Origin: Mycolicibacterium chubuense NBB4
GTDB taxonomy: Bacteria > Actinomycetota > Actinomycetes > Mycobacteriales > Mycobacteriaceae
DNA length: 64,000 nucleotides
NCBI RefSeq assembly: GCF_000266905.1
Contig: NC_018027.1
Coordinates: 1,674,001-1,738,000, forward strand
Direction: 5' to 3'
Position numbers and translations under genes: made by a program
The notes under the pieces: generated by a model
Told to the model about the DNA's origin: nothing
The model's database searches: none
Seen by the model: the letters and a program-made list of their open reading frames with translations, nothing else
In this document: positions 17,100-25,994 of the stretch, piece after piece
Position numbering within the stretch: position 1 is the stretch's first letter
How the letters are laid out: each line of letters starts with the position of its first letter

Positions 17100-19991
17100 G
17101 TGTCAGATGTGACGGAGGCTCCGCGCCGACGGCCGGGGAGCCCGCCGGTCGCCGAGCGGTCCCGGATCGCCAAGGTCATCCGCACGCTCGCGCCGCTCAT
17201 CGTGCTCGGCTGGATCCTGCTCACGGTCGTGTCCAACACCGCGATCCCGCCCCTGGAGAAGGTCGGCCAGGATCACACCGTCGGCCTCTCCGCCAAGGAC
17301 GGGCCGGCGCTGATCTCGATGAAGCGAATCGGCACCAACTTCGGTGAATTCGATTCCGACAGCAGCGCGATGATCGTGCTCGAGGGCGATCAGCCGCTTG
17401 GCGACCAGGCGCACCGGTACTACGCCGACCTGGTGAACAAGCTCGAGGCCGACACCGCCCACGTCGAGCACGTCGCGGATTTCTGGGGCGACCCGCTGAC
17501 GGCGTCGGGCGCACAGAGCGCCGACGGGAAAGCCGCCTACGTGCAGGTGTATCTGCGCGGAAACCAGGGCGAGTCGAAAGCCAACGAATCGGTCGCCTCG
17601 CTACGCAACATCGTCGACACGACCCCCGCTCCGCCCGGCGTCAAGGCCTACGTCACCGGACCGGCGCCGCTGATCGCCGACCAGGCACATGCCGGCGACA
17701 AGAGCATCTTCAAGGTCACCCTGATCACCATCGGTGTGATCGCGCTGATGCTGCTTCTCGTCTACCGGTCCATCGTCACGACGGTCCTGATCCTGGTGAT
17801 GGTGTTCATCGAGCTCGGCGCGGCCCGCGGCATCGTCGCGTTCCTGGCCACCAACGAGATCATCGGCCTGTCCACCTTCGCGGTGAACCTGTTGACCCTG
17901 ATGGTCATCGCCGCGGGCACCGACTACGCCATCTTCGCCGTCGGCCGCTACCAGGAGTCCCGCGGCGCCGCCGAGGACCGCGAATCGTCGTTCTTCACGA
18001 TGTTCCACGGCACCGCCCATGTGGTGCTCGGATCCGGCCTGACGATCGCCGGAGCGATGTTGTGCCTGAGTTTCACGCGTCTGCCGTACTTCCAGACGCT
18101 CGGCGTGCCGTGCGCGGTCGGCACATTCGTCGCCGTGGTCGCGGCGCTGACCCTCGGGCCCGCGGTGATCGCGCTGGGCAGTCGGTTCGGGCTCTTCGAG
18201 CCCAAACGCGCGATCCGCTCCCGCGGCTGGCGGCGCATCGGCACCACGGTGGTTCGCTGGCCCGGCCCGGTGCTGGCCGCAACGCTCGCGCTGGCGCTGG
18301 TCGGCCTCGTCACGCTGCCCGGTTACAGGACCAACTACGACGCCAGGGTCTACCTGCCGAACGACATCCCCGCCAACGTCGGGTACGCCGCCGCGGACCG
18401 CCACTTCGGCACCGCGCGGATGAACCCCGAACTGCTGATGGTCGAAAGCGATCACGATCTTCGCAACCCGGCGGACTTCCTCGTCATCGACAAGATCGCC
18501 AAGGCCCTGTTCCGGGTGCCCGGGGTCGCGCGCGTCCAGACGATCACCAGACCGGACGGAAAGCCGATCAAGCACAGCACCATCCCGTTCCAGATGAGCA
18601 TGCAGGGCACGCTCACCCAGCTGAACGAGAAGTACCAGCAGGACCGGATGGCCGACATGCTCACCCAGGCCAACGAGATGCAGAAGACCATCGACACGAT
18701 GGAGAAGATGTCGAGCATCACCCAGCAGATGGCCGACACCACGCACTCGATGGTCACCAAGACCAAGAACATGGCCATCGACATCGCCGACGTGCGCGAC
18801 AACATCGCCACCTTCGACGACTTCCTCCGGCCGATCCGCAGCTACTTCTACTGGGAACCGCACTGCTACAACATCCCGGCCTGCTGGGCGATCCGCTCGG
18901 TGTTCGACACCCTCGACGGCATCAACACGATGACCGACGACATCCACGCGATCATCCCCGACCTCGAGCGCCTCGACACCCTGATGCCGCAGATGGTCAG
19001 GCTGCTGCCGACGCAGATCGAGTCGATGCGGACGATGAAGTCGATGATGCTGACGATGTATCAGACCCAGAAGGGCATGCAGGACCAGATGGCGGCCCAG
19101 CAGGAGAACTCGCACGCCATGGGTGAGGCGTTCGACGACTCCCGCAACGACGACTCCTTCTACCTGCCGCCGGAGGTGTTCGCGAACAAGGACTTCCAAC
19201 GCGGCATCAAGCAGTTCCTCTCCCCGGACGGCAAGTCCGTGCGGTTCATCATCAGCCACGAGGGAGACCCAGCGACGCCCGAGGGCATCTCGCGCGTGAT
19301 GCCGATCAAGAACGCCGCCAAAGAGGCGATCAAGGGCACGCCGCTCGAGGGATCCACCATCTATCTCGCCGGCACCGCCGCCACCTACAAGGACATGAAG
19401 GACGGGTCGCACTACGACTTGCTGATCGCCGTCATCGCCGCGGCCACCCTGGTCTTCGTCATCATGCTGATCATCACCCGCAGCGTCGTGGCCGCCGCGG
19501 TGATCGTCGGTACCGTGCTGCTGTCACTCGGCGCGTCGTTCGGTCTCGCGGTACTGCTGTGGCAGCACGTCTTCGGGTTGGAACTGCACTGGATGGTGCT
19601 GCCGATGTCGATCATCCTGTTGCTCGCGGTGGGGTCCGACTACAACCTGCTGCTGGTCTCCCGGTTCAAAGAGGAGCTGCCGGGTGGCCTGAAGACGGGG
19701 ATCATCCGCGCGATGGCGGGGACGGGGTCGGTGGTGACGTCCGCGGGCCTGGTGTTCGCGTTCACGATGGCCTCGTTCGCGTTCAGCGACCTGAAGGTGA
19801 TGGCCCAGGTGGGCACGACGATCGCGCTGGGCCTGCTGTTCGACACCCTGGTGGTGCGGTCGTTCATGACGCCCGCGGTGGCCTCCCTGCTCGGACGCTG
19901 GTTCTGGTGGCCGCAGCGGTACCGCAGCCAGGCGTCGCAGCGACGGCTTCGGGAGATCCGCCAGGACCCCGAAGTCGCAGCTAACCGCTGA
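17100..19991 (+). CDS. MmpL4/5-type RND transporter
   Basis: A 963-residue RND-superfamily transporter of the MmpL family. One transmembrane helix near residues 28-48 precedes an external domain. A first five-helix bundle carries [14 protein letters not shown] (Asp275-Tyr276) and a second external region a long Met-rich coiled coil (about 500-700). A second bundle carries [15 protein letters not shown]. The paired Asp-Tyr motifs form the proton relay. The coiled-coil tip has two cysteines ([10 protein letters not shown], near residues 585-595), a trait of MmpL4/MmpL5, which export siderophores and lipids with MmpS partners. No mmpS gene is adjacent, which is unusual for that subgroup. The start is GTG 17100. 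The 3' end overlaps the convergent HAD gene by 11 bases. Confidence 0.92.
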   Translation: MSDVTEAPRRRPGSPPVAERSRIAKVIRTLAPLIVLGWILLTVVSNTAIPPLEKVGQDHTVGLSAKDGPALISMKRIGTNFGEFDSDSSAMIVLEGDQPLGDQAHRYYADLVNKLEADTAHVEHVADFWGDPLTASGAQSADGKAAYVQVYLRGNQGESKANESVASLRNIVDTTPAPPGVKAYVTGPAPLIADQAHAGDKSIFKVTLITIGVIALMLLLVYRSIVTTVLILVMVFIELGAARGIVAFLATNEIIGLSTFAVNLLTLMVIAAGTDYAIFAVGRYQESRGAAEDRESSFFTMFHGTAHVVLGSGLTIAGAMLCLSFTRLPYFQTLGVPCAVGTFVAVVAALTLGPAVIALGSRFGLFEPKRAIRSRGWRRIGTTVVRWPGPVLAATLALALVGLVTLPGYRTNYDARVYLPNDIPANVGYAAADRHFGTARMNPELLMVESDHDLRNPADFLVIDKIAKALFRVPGVARVQTITRPDGKPIKHSTIPFQMSMQGTLTQLNEKYQQDRMADMLTQANEMQKTIDTMEKMSSITQQMADTTHSMVTKTKNMAIDIADVRDNIATFDDFLRPIRSYFYWEPHCYNIPACWAIRSVFDTLDGINTMTDDIHAIIPDLERLDTLMPQMVRLLPTQIESMRTMKSMMLTMYQTQKGMQDQMAAQQENSHAMGEAFDDSRNDDSFYLPPEVFANKDFQRGIKQFLSPDGKSVRFIISHEGDPATPEGISRVMPIKNAAKEAIKGTPLEGSTIYLAGTAATYKDMKDGSHYDLLIAVIAAATLVFVIMLIITRSVVAAAVIVGTVLLSLGASFGLAVLLWQHVFGLELHWMVLPMSIILLLAVGSDYNLLLVSRFKEELPGGLKTGIIRAMAGTGSVVTSAGLVFAFTMASFAFSDLKVMAQVGTTIALGLLFDTLVVRSFMTPAVASLLGRWFWWPQRYRSQASQRRLREIRQDPEVAANR

Positions 19992-20667
19992 GGCTGCGCG
20001 CCAGCTCGCCGATGCGGGTGGTGTCGAGCTTGGCCAGCAGGTCGCCCGGATCCTCGAAGACGTCCGACGCGCCGGCCTCGCGCAGTTCACCGCGAGAGAC
20101 CCCACCGCTGAGCACCCCGATAGACGGGACGTGCGCGCGACCGGCGGCCTCGCAGTCCCAGACCGCGTCACCCACGAAGACGGCCTCGTCCGCGCTCACC
20201 CCCGCCCGGTCCAGAGCCACCTGCACGATGTCGGGCTTGGGTTTTGCCGTGTCCACATCCTGAGAGGACGTCACCTCCGACACCACCGCGTCGCAGTCGA
20301 GCACCTCGCGCAGCATCGTCAGTTCGTCCTCGGGCGCCGAGGTCGCGAGCACCACCTGCAGACCGAGGTCGGCTACTCGCCGCAGCAGGTCGCGCGCACC
20401 GGGCAGTACGGCGAGCAGGTGTGCGCTCTCCTTGTAGAACGCGCTGTGCCGGTCCTTGAGCCGGTCGAGCACGTCCTGACCGGTGTCGCCGGCGAGGGTG
20501 CGCATGAGCGTCGTGCCGTCCATGCCGATGCAGCGGTGGATGCGCCATCCGTCGACGCGCAACCCCTCGGCGTCGAAGGCGCGAAGCCACGCGTAGACGT
20601 GCAGATAGTTGGAATCGATCAGCGTGCCGTCCACATCGAACAGCACAGCGGGCCGCGCGGATGCCAT
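19981..20667 (-). CDS. HAD-superfamily hydrolase (phosphoglycolate-phosphatase-like)
   Basis: A 228-residue haloacid-dehalogenase family enzyme. Motif I is [10 protein letters not shown] (nucleophile Asp), motif II is LATSAPED, motif III is the Lys in TAKPKPDI, and motif IV is [13 protein letters not shown] helical cap of subtype I lies between motifs I and II, so it is a small-molecule phosphatase or phosphomutase. The substrate is not predictable. The start is ATG 20667. The gene is followed by the MmpL 3' end on the other strand and preceded by a hairpin terminator that isolates it from the Gly-rich lipoprotein gene. Confidence 0.88.
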   Translation of the reverse strand: MASARPAVLFDVDGTLIDSNYLHVYAWLRAFDAEGLRVDGWRIHRCIGMDGTTLMRTLAGDTGQDVLDRLKDRHSAFYKESAHLLAVLPGARDLLRRVADLGLQVVLATSAPEDELTMLREVLDCDAVVSEVTSSQDVDTAKPKPDIVQVALDRAGVSADEAVFVGDAVWDCEAAGRAHVPSIGVLSGGVSRGELREAGASDVFEDPGDLLAKLDTTRIGELARSLSG

Positions 20668-20698
20668 GGAATGTCCTCTCGCTGCTGGGAAACCGAAA

Positions 20699-20730
20699 GC
20701 ACCGCCCCGGCGAATCGTCCGGGGCGGTGC
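20699..20730 (-). terminator. Hairpin terminator after the Gly-rich lipoprotein gene
   Basis: A perfect 12-bp stem, GCACCGCCCCGG / CCGGGGCGGTGC, with an 8-base loop. It is followed on the minus strand by TTTCGGTTT. It lies between the stop of the lipoprotein gene (20744) and the start of the HAD gene (20667) and should end the lipoprotein transcript. Confidence 0.75.
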
Positions 20731-20743
20731 TCATCGGTGAGGG

Positions 20744-21205
20744 TCAGGGAACCGAGACGCAGCCGACGCCCGGGACGCAGCCGCCGCCACCGCCGGGGCC
20801 GCCGCCACCGCTTGGGCCGCCGGGAATGGAGCCGCCGCCACCGCCGGGGCCGCCGCTGCCGGTCGGGCCGCCGGGGATCGCGCCGCCGCCACCGCCGGGG
20901 CCGCCGCTGCCGGTCGGGCCGCCGGGGATCGCGCCGCCGCCGCCGTTGGCATCGCCGCCGCCGGTGGCGCCGCCGGGAGCGGTACCGCCCCCGCCGGGTG
21001 CGTTCGTGTCGCCCGGCGCGGGGGCGGGCGAGACCGCCGGCGCCCCAGACGTGGGCGTCGGCGTGACGCTGCTCGAGCTGGTCGTGCTCGTCGTCGTCGA
21101 CGTGCTGGTGGAATCGCCGCCGTCACTTCCGCCGCATCCGACGGCGAACACGAGCAAGGCGGCGCCGCCGAACACGGCGAACGCTGTCCTCGGTTGGGAT
21201 TTCAT
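20744..21205 (-). CDS. Small Gly/Pro-rich lipoprotein with tandem repeats
   Basis: A 153-residue secreted protein. The signal peptide ends in a lipobox-like FAVGC with Cys24 as the probable lipid attachment site. Then come a Ser/Thr-rich linker (about 30-55), a Pro/Ala stretch and a Gly-rich region. The Gly-rich region has three copies of a 17-residue unit beginning (A/S)IPGGP (residues 92-142), and the end contains two cysteines (GGCVPGVGCV). No enzymatic domain is present. Such low-complexity lipoproteins are probably surface spacers or cell-wall-associated structural proteins, which is inference. The start ATG at 21205 is the first Met before the signal peptide; longer frames upstream are antisense artefacts. 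Confidence 0.8.
   Translation of the reverse strand: MKSQPRTAFAVFGGAALLVFAVGCGGSDGGDSTSTSTTTSTTSSSSVTPTPTSGAPAVSPAPAPGDTNAPGGGGTAPGGATGGGDANGGGGAIPGGPTGSGGPGGGGGAIPGGPTGSGGPGGGGGSIPGGPSGGGGPGGGGGCVPGVGCVSVP
20780..20932 (-). repeat. Three tandem 51-bp repeats inside the lipoprotein gene
   Basis: Three in-frame units of 51 bp encode (A/S)IPGGP(T/S)G(S/G)GGPGGGGG. Two are nearly identical at DNA level and the third is diverged. The exact 51-base period means gain or loss of units keeps the frame, so length variation between strains is expected. Confidence 0.85.
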
Positions 21206-21376
21206 GTAGTCACCTGACTGTCGAGTTGTCCTCCGCAGGTACCCGAGCAACCGAGCGGCGAAACAGTCACGGCGATGAGTGGGGCTCGTCGTTGGCCGAA
21301 TCGTTGCCGACCGTCTCGTCCGACACCTGCGGGTACGCTTCGACACCATGACCGCAGAGGCGATCAGGGTGACGCG

Positions 21377-22330
21377 ATGAGCGGCGGCCTGTTCGCCCTC
21401 CTCGATGACGTCGCAGCACTGGCGCGGCTGGCCGCGGCGTCGGTGGACGACGTCGGCGCGGCCGCGGGGAAGGCCACCGCGAAGGCGGCCGGGGTGGTCA
21501 TCGACGACACCGCGGTCACACCGCAGTACGTCCACGGCATCACCGCCGAGCGGGAGCTGCCGATCATCAAGCGCATCGCGATCGGCTCGCTGCGCAACAA
21601 GATCATCTTCATCCTCCCTGTCGCCCTGCTCCTCAGTCAGTTCGCGCCGTGGCTGCTCACCCCGATCCTGATGCTGGGCGCGACCTATCTCTGCTACGAG
21701 GGTGCGGAGAAGGTGTTGAGCATGGTCTTCCACCGCCGTGGGCACGCTTCACCCGGCGCCGGTGGTCCCGTCGTCGGTGCGGACGCCGAGAAAAAGGTGG
21801 TGACCGGCGCCATCCGTACCGATTTCATCCTGTCGGCCGAGATCATGGTGATTGCGCTCAACGAAGTCGCGGACCAGTCCTTTCTGCCGCGGCTGATCAT
21901 TCTCGTGGTCGTGGCGCTGGTGATCACCGCCGCGGTGTACGGGGTCGTCGCCGGCATCGTCAAGATGGACGACATCGGATTGAGCCTGGCGCAACGGTCT
22001 TCGGCATTCGTCGCCAAGATCGGCCGCGGGCTGGTGGCGGCCATGCCCAAGCTGTTGAGCGCGCTGTCGGCCATCGGCACGGTCGCGATGTTGTGGGTCG
22101 GCGGTCACATCCTGCTCGTCGGTGTCGACGAACTGGGCTGGCATGCGCCTTACGGTCTGGTGCATCACCTGGAGCACTACGGGCACGACGTCGCGGGCGT
22201 CGGCGCGGCGTTGGCGTGGTTGATCAACACGGCGGCCTCGGCGGTGGTCGGACTCCTCGTCGGCGTCGTCGTCGTCGGTGTGACGCACGTGCTGGCGTTC
22301 GGCCACAAAGCCGACCACGCCGAGAGCTGA
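21377..22330 (+). CDS. DUF808 (YedI-like) inner-membrane protein
   Basis: A 317-residue membrane protein starting MSGGLFALLDDVAALARLAA, the characteristic opening of the DUF808 family. The segment DDTAVTPQYVHGITAERELP and several hydrophobic helices follow (about 85-125, 180-220, 240-310). The start at 21377 fits this family opening. An upstream in-frame ATG at 21275 would add 34 atypical residues. The function of DUF808 proteins is unknown; they are plasma-membrane proteins in many bacteria. It is divergent from the Gly-rich lipoprotein gene, and the IS110 element abuts its 3' end. Confidence 0.88.
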   Translation: MSGGLFALLDDVAALARLAAASVDDVGAAAGKATAKAAGVVIDDTAVTPQYVHGITAERELPIIKRIAIGSLRNKIIFILPVALLLSQFAPWLLTPILMLGATYLCYEGAEKVLSMVFHRRGHASPGAGGPVVGADAEKKVVTGAIRTDFILSAEIMVIALNEVADQSFLPRLIILVVVALVITAAVYGVVAGIVKMDDIGLSLAQRSSAFVAKIGRGLVAAMPKLLSALSAIGTVAMLWVGGHILLVGVDELGWHAPYGLVHHLEHYGHDVAGVGAALAWLINTAASAVVGLLVGVVVVGVTHVLAFGHKADHAES

Positions 22331-22340
22331 GCGCCCTATG

Positions 22341-23555
22341 TCAAGCGGCCTCCGCTTCGAGGGTGTTGAGCCTGCCGTGGAGTTCGGGGTTGTAGGCGGT
22401 GTGGTCGTGCCGGCAGCGCCATAGGATCCTGGTCCAGGCTTGGGCCAGGATGCGTGCGGCGTGTGGATGGCGGCAGCCGCGTTGTCGGGCTCGGTAGTAG
22501 GTGTCGTGGGCCCAGGTGTTGGCGCGGGGGGTGTCTTGGGCTCAGTCGATGAGCGCAGCGCGTAGTTGTTTGTTGCAGCCTCGGCGGTAGGTGACGTTGC
22601 AGTGCTTGCCTGATTGGCGGGTTGATGGGGCGACTCCGGCTGCGGCAGCCAGGGATTGGGCGTCAGGGAAGCGGGCTCGGCAGTCACCGATCTCGGCGAG
22701 GAGGGTGGCTGCGCGCACGACTCCAGATCGTGGCAGGGACTGCATAATCGGGCCGTCGGGGTGAGCCAGTAGGGCTTCTTTGATCCGGGTTTCCAGTTCG
22801 GATTGTCGTTGGCGAATGCTGGTGAGTAGGTCGACCAAGCTCAGGACGATCAGCTCGCCGGCCTCAGAAGTGGCACCGCTGAGATGGCCGGTAGCGGCCT
22901 GGTGCAGATGAGTGAAGAGTTCCTCGGCAGTGGCGCGACCGCAATAACCGTTGGCATGAAGCCAGTGCGCCAGCCGGGTCGGCGACAACCAGGCGGCTTT
23001 GGCTTCACAGGGGAACCGCCGTAGAAAGGCCAGGCTGATCGGTATGTCGAGCTGGTGAAACAAGCCGATGGCGCCAGGGAAATGGTGCTGCAGTGTCGCC
23101 AGCAGCTGGTTATGCACCGCAATTCGATGTCCGACGAGGTCCTGGCGTGCACGGACCAAGCCCCGAAGCGCCACCGTCGCGTCGCTGTCCGGACGCACGA
23201 CCGCCCACCGGTAGGGATCGGTGCGCAAAGCATCGGCCAGCACGAAGGCGTCGAACCGGTCATCCTTGTTGCCTGCCGACCCATACCGCGCGCGTAGCGA
23301 TTTCACTTGCCGCGCCGAGATCACCACGACTTCCAACCCGTCGCGGATCAGGTGCTCGACGACCGGCCCATCGCCACGCTCGATCCCGACACGCTCCACG
23401 CCGTGGCGGTGTAGCAATGTCGTCACCTTGGCCAAGCCGGGCTTGCTGTGCGCGACGGTGATTTCCTCAGCCCGTCGCCCGGCAGCATCGACGATGCATA
23501 ACGCGTGGTGCTGCCAGGACCAGTCGATCCCGGCGTAAGTGGGCGTAACCTCCAT
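22341..23555 (-). pseudogene. IS110-family transposase with in-frame stop
   Basis: The frame opens at ATG 23555 (MEVTPTYAGIDWSWQHH) and carries the RuvC-like DEDD acids: Asp11 in GIDWS, Glu59 in GIERGDG, and the DDRFDAF cluster near 98-102. It also has the second-domain Ser region APSTRQSGK. A TGA at 22542-22544 ends it after 337 residues (QLRAALID stop). The same frame continues open beyond the TGA for 66 more codons, with typical C-terminal family sequence (TPRANTWAHDTYYRARQRG), to a TGA at 22341. The intact protein would be about 404 residues, the usual IS110 length. It is therefore a recently inactivated or truncated transposase. Confidence 0.85.
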
Positions 23556-23824
23556 CAGTAGTGCTCCTTCCGTCTGCCCACGGATTAAGCACTCCGGTCC
23601 GGGACGTGACGGTCGGTCGCTCACTGAGGCGCTCCGGGCGGTCGCACAACCGCCGTGGCGCATAGCCCTATGGCCGATCTGCACGTCCCGGGCCGCCAGG
23701 CCCCGCAACTCTCAGCGAGGTCATCCCATACGAGGCGACTCGGTCACTCCGGCAGTGACCCGACGAGCCCGGGGTGCATGACAAGACATACGCCTGTCCA
23801 CCACCAATGGTCCACCAGTGAGCG
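23556..23824 (-). ncRNA. Candidate bridge-RNA leader of the IS110 element
   Basis: This 269-base region upstream of the transposase has no supported gene. It contains several short inverted segments, for example GGCGACTCGGTCACTCC/GGCAGTGACCC near 23732-23762 and GGTCCACCA/CCACCAATGG near 23797-23818. In IS110-subgroup elements the non-coding end before the recombinase encodes a structured bridge RNA whose loops pair with target and donor DNA. Placement fits; the folding has not been computed, so this is a positional inference. Confidence 0.3.
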
Positions 23825-25681
23825 TCACTGCGGAAACGGCGCGAACCGCACATCGAAGCCCGCCTTGCGGCGTGCGAGCTGATCCTGCCGCTCGGCCGCG
23901 GTGACGTACTGCGACTGTGGCGGTAGCACGCTGCCCAAATGGTCGAGCGCCACCACCTGTGCACTCACCGTCGGCAGGTCGGCGGATGCGGGGTCCACAT
24001 CCTGGAAGCGGATCGAGATCGTGCCCTGGTTGAGGCCGCCGGTCGAAACCCAGTTGCGCACACCGGGATCCGTGGGGGTGATGACGATCGTGTAGGTGCC
24101 GTCCGGGTTCGCCACCGCCTGTGCGTTGTTCAGGCTGGTCTGCTGGTCCCAGTAGTCGTCCGTGATCGTCCAGAGGTTGGTGACGGGGACGACGAAATAC
24201 CCGGCGCTGCCGGGGTCGACGGTGACGACGAGCGCTTTGGTGTCGGCGAGCTGGAAATAGCCCGCGCTCTGCAGCTGGGTCGCCAGGAACTCGGCGTTGC
24301 GGGAGGGTTCGGGGAGTTCGTTGGGGGCGACGATTTCGCCGGTCTGCGGATCGGTGGTGGCGACCTTGATGTACTTCGCCTCCCTCGACAGGCCCAGCGC
24401 CATCACCAGGGCGGTGACCGTGCCGCGCAGAATCGGCGGCGGATCCGGGATCGCCGGGACCAGCGACACCAGCGTGGTCAGCAGTCTGCTGTTGGTGACC
24501 GCCGGGCCGATCAGGGGGATCGCGAACCCGCCGAGCTGACTGAACAGGCTGTCGCGCGGCCCGGACACCCGCTCGATCGCCAATTCCATCGGCGGCTGGG
24601 AGTTCCAGTCGGACAACGTGTTTCGCACGGCGATCAAGGTCGAGTCGGAGGTCAGCTGGAGGTGGTTCACCTGACCCGGCGCAGCCGGGTCGCCGCTGAC
24701 GGTGATCGTGAACGAGCCGTCGCTTCCGATCTGGAGATCACCCGCGCTGAGCACCGCCGCGGTCGTCCCGGACAGGCCGGTGAGCACGCTGAAGGTGGTG
24801 TCGGCGGGCATCTCGCCGGTGAAGCGGCCCGTGATGACGTACGTCGACGTCTTGTTGACGCCCATGAAGCGGTAGACGGTGTCCGGATTGTCGTAGAGGA
24901 TCCGGGAACCGGCGACCTGCTGACCGAACCACGTGTGCGGCGGGGCGACCTGCGCGACGACCGTCGGCGCCATCGGGTCGAGCAGCTGCTGCTGGAACGC
25001 AGCGGCCATGGCGTACTCGTCGACGGACCGTCGCAGCTGGGCCAGGTTCGCGCTGTCGGGGCCGCCGATCTGCTGGTATTGGCGCTTCGCCGTCGCCTGC
25101 CAGCCGAGCCGGAGCACACCGGTCATGAGACGGACCGGCCAGGTGCGGACCGTCTCGGCAGCGAGCTGTTCGGCCTCCAGCTGCTGCGGGGTGCCCAGCG
25201 GGCTGGTCACCTGGGCGGCGCTGTCGTCGGTTGCGGCGGTGGCCACGGCGGCCTTCCGGCCCTCCGCGGCGACGGTCTCGGTGCCCAGTTCGCGCCGCGC
25301 GGCTCCGGCCATCACCCACTGCGACGGCGACGTCGCGGGGACGGCAGGGGTACGCGGAAGCCGGGGTGTCGATGACACCGCGACCTGGGTGCGGCGAGCG
25401 AACCGGTGACCCCGGTCGTCGTCGCGCGGAGAGTCCGCGTGGCGTGCTCGCGGCGTCTTCGTCTCGCGGGTCTCGCGGGTCTCGCGGTTCCCGCGGGCGG
25501 CCTTCGACGGTGCCTGCCGTGAGGATGACTGCGATGACGAGGACGAGGCCGGGCTCGACGCACCGTCCTCGGCGGTGGCAACGCCGGAGCCGTTCGCGAG
25601 CGCCACACCGATGCCCAGCGCGACGGCGAGTCCGCCGACCCGGCCGATGACGTGTCCGTGCCGCTCGAGGATGACAGACAT
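23825..25681 (-). CDS. Large secreted protein, DUF1214-like C-terminal part
   Basis: A 618-residue exported protein. Residues 1-40 are a signal segment (GRVGGLAVALGIGVALA, then ATAED), followed by a Ser-rich and Arg/Glu-rich linker to about residue 120 with an RET triplet repeat. The remaining about 480 residues form a beta-rich region containing NPDTVYRFMGVNKTSTYVI, TFSVLTGL and NPDGTYTIVITP. These resemble the DUF1254/DUF1214 group of secreted proteins with no known activity. The start ATG 25681 immediately precedes the signal segment. The leader is nearly the same as that of the lipase at 6190-7722. An IS110 element has inserted just past its stop. Confidence 0.7.
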   Translation of the reverse strand: MSVILERHGHVIGRVGGLAVALGIGVALANGSGVATAEDGASSPASSSSSQSSSRQAPSKAARGNRETRETRETKTPRARHADSPRDDDRGHRFARRTQVAVSSTPRLPRTPAVPATSPSQWVMAGAARRELGTETVAAEGRKAAVATAATDDSAAQVTSPLGTPQQLEAEQLAAETVRTWPVRLMTGVLRLGWQATAKRQYQQIGGPDSANLAQLRRSVDEYAMAAAFQQQLLDPMAPTVVAQVAPPHTWFGQQVAGSRILYDNPDTVYRFMGVNKTSTYVITGRFTGEMPADTTFSVLTGLSGTTAAVLSAGDLQIGSDGSFTITVSGDPAAPGQVNHLQLTSDSTLIAVRNTLSDWNSQPPMELAIERVSGPRDSLFSQLGGFAIPLIGPAVTNSRLLTTLVSLVPAIPDPPPILRGTVTALVMALGLSREAKYIKVATTDPQTGEIVAPNELPEPSRNAEFLATQLQSAGYFQLADTKALVVTVDPGSAGYFVVPVTNLWTITDDYWDQQTSLNNAQAVANPDGTYTIVITPTDPGVRNWVSTGGLNQGTISIRFQDVDPASADLPTVSAQVVALDHLGSVLPPQSQYVTAAERQDQLARRKAGFDVRFAPFPQ

Positions 25682-25755
25682 GGGCGGCGTCCTTCCGTGC
25701 GGCTGCCCGTACCGTAACCCCGGCGGACTTTGCAGAGGCGGGAACCGGCGAAAGG

Positions 25756-25950
25756 TCAGTCCTCGCTGCCGTCGCGCTCCCCGACGAACGCGAGCAGATG
25801 CGGGTCGTCACTGGTGAACCGGCCCACTTCCTCGCCGGCGTCGCAGCGCAGCAACGCCACCGTCACCGCACCGGCGCCGCGGCCGATCACCCGCCATACC
25901 GCACCGGCGTCTTCCCAGCGCTGCAGTTCGGCGACGCGGTCGACGTCCAT
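25756..25950 (-). CDS. Small conserved-looking hypothetical protein
   Basis: A 64-residue cytoplasmic protein, MDVDRVAELQRWEDAGAVWR at the N-terminus, with a central hydrophobic strand AVTVALLRCD and an acidic C-terminus. The balanced composition and high-GC third positions suggest a real gene. It begins 44 bases after the stop of the glycosyltransferase gene on the same strand and may be the last gene of that operon. No function can be assigned. Confidence 0.65.
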   Translation of the reverse strand: MDVDRVAELQRWEDAGAVWRVIGRGAGAVTVALLRCDAGEEVGRFTSDDPHLLAFVGERDGSED

Positions 25951-25994
25951 GGCTTTACCTTCTCACCTGTGCCGCGACGACGCTTCACCGATGG

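Larger units (their letters stand above)
22331..23824. mobile_element. IS110-family insertion element (ends approximate)
   Basis: About 1.5 kb between the stop of the DUF808 gene and the stop of the convergent secreted-protein gene are filled by an IS110-type transposase frame plus 270 bases of non-coding leader. IS110 elements have no clear terminal inverted repeats and make no regular target duplication, so the exact ends cannot be set by eye. The limits given are simply the flanking gene ends. The layout, with a long non-coding region before the recombinase, is that of the IS110 subgroup rather than IS1111. Confidence 0.75.

Noticed and set aside
17601..19412. Minus-strand open frame of about 600 codons
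   Set aside because: It lies opposite the MmpL gene and has no recognisable domain; composition is that of a shadow frame.
20661..21209. Plus-strand Pro-rich frame
   Set aside because: It is the reverse of the Gly-rich lipoprotein repeats and would begin inside the HAD promoter region. The minus-strand gene has a signal peptide and lipobox.
22542..22544. TGA in the IS110 transposase read as selenocysteine
   Set aside because: No stem-loop or family precedent supports it; a nonsense mutation is simpler.
25470..25500. Short TCTCGCGGG triplet repeat
   Set aside because: It encodes a simple RET repeat in a low-complexity linker and needs no separate explanation.
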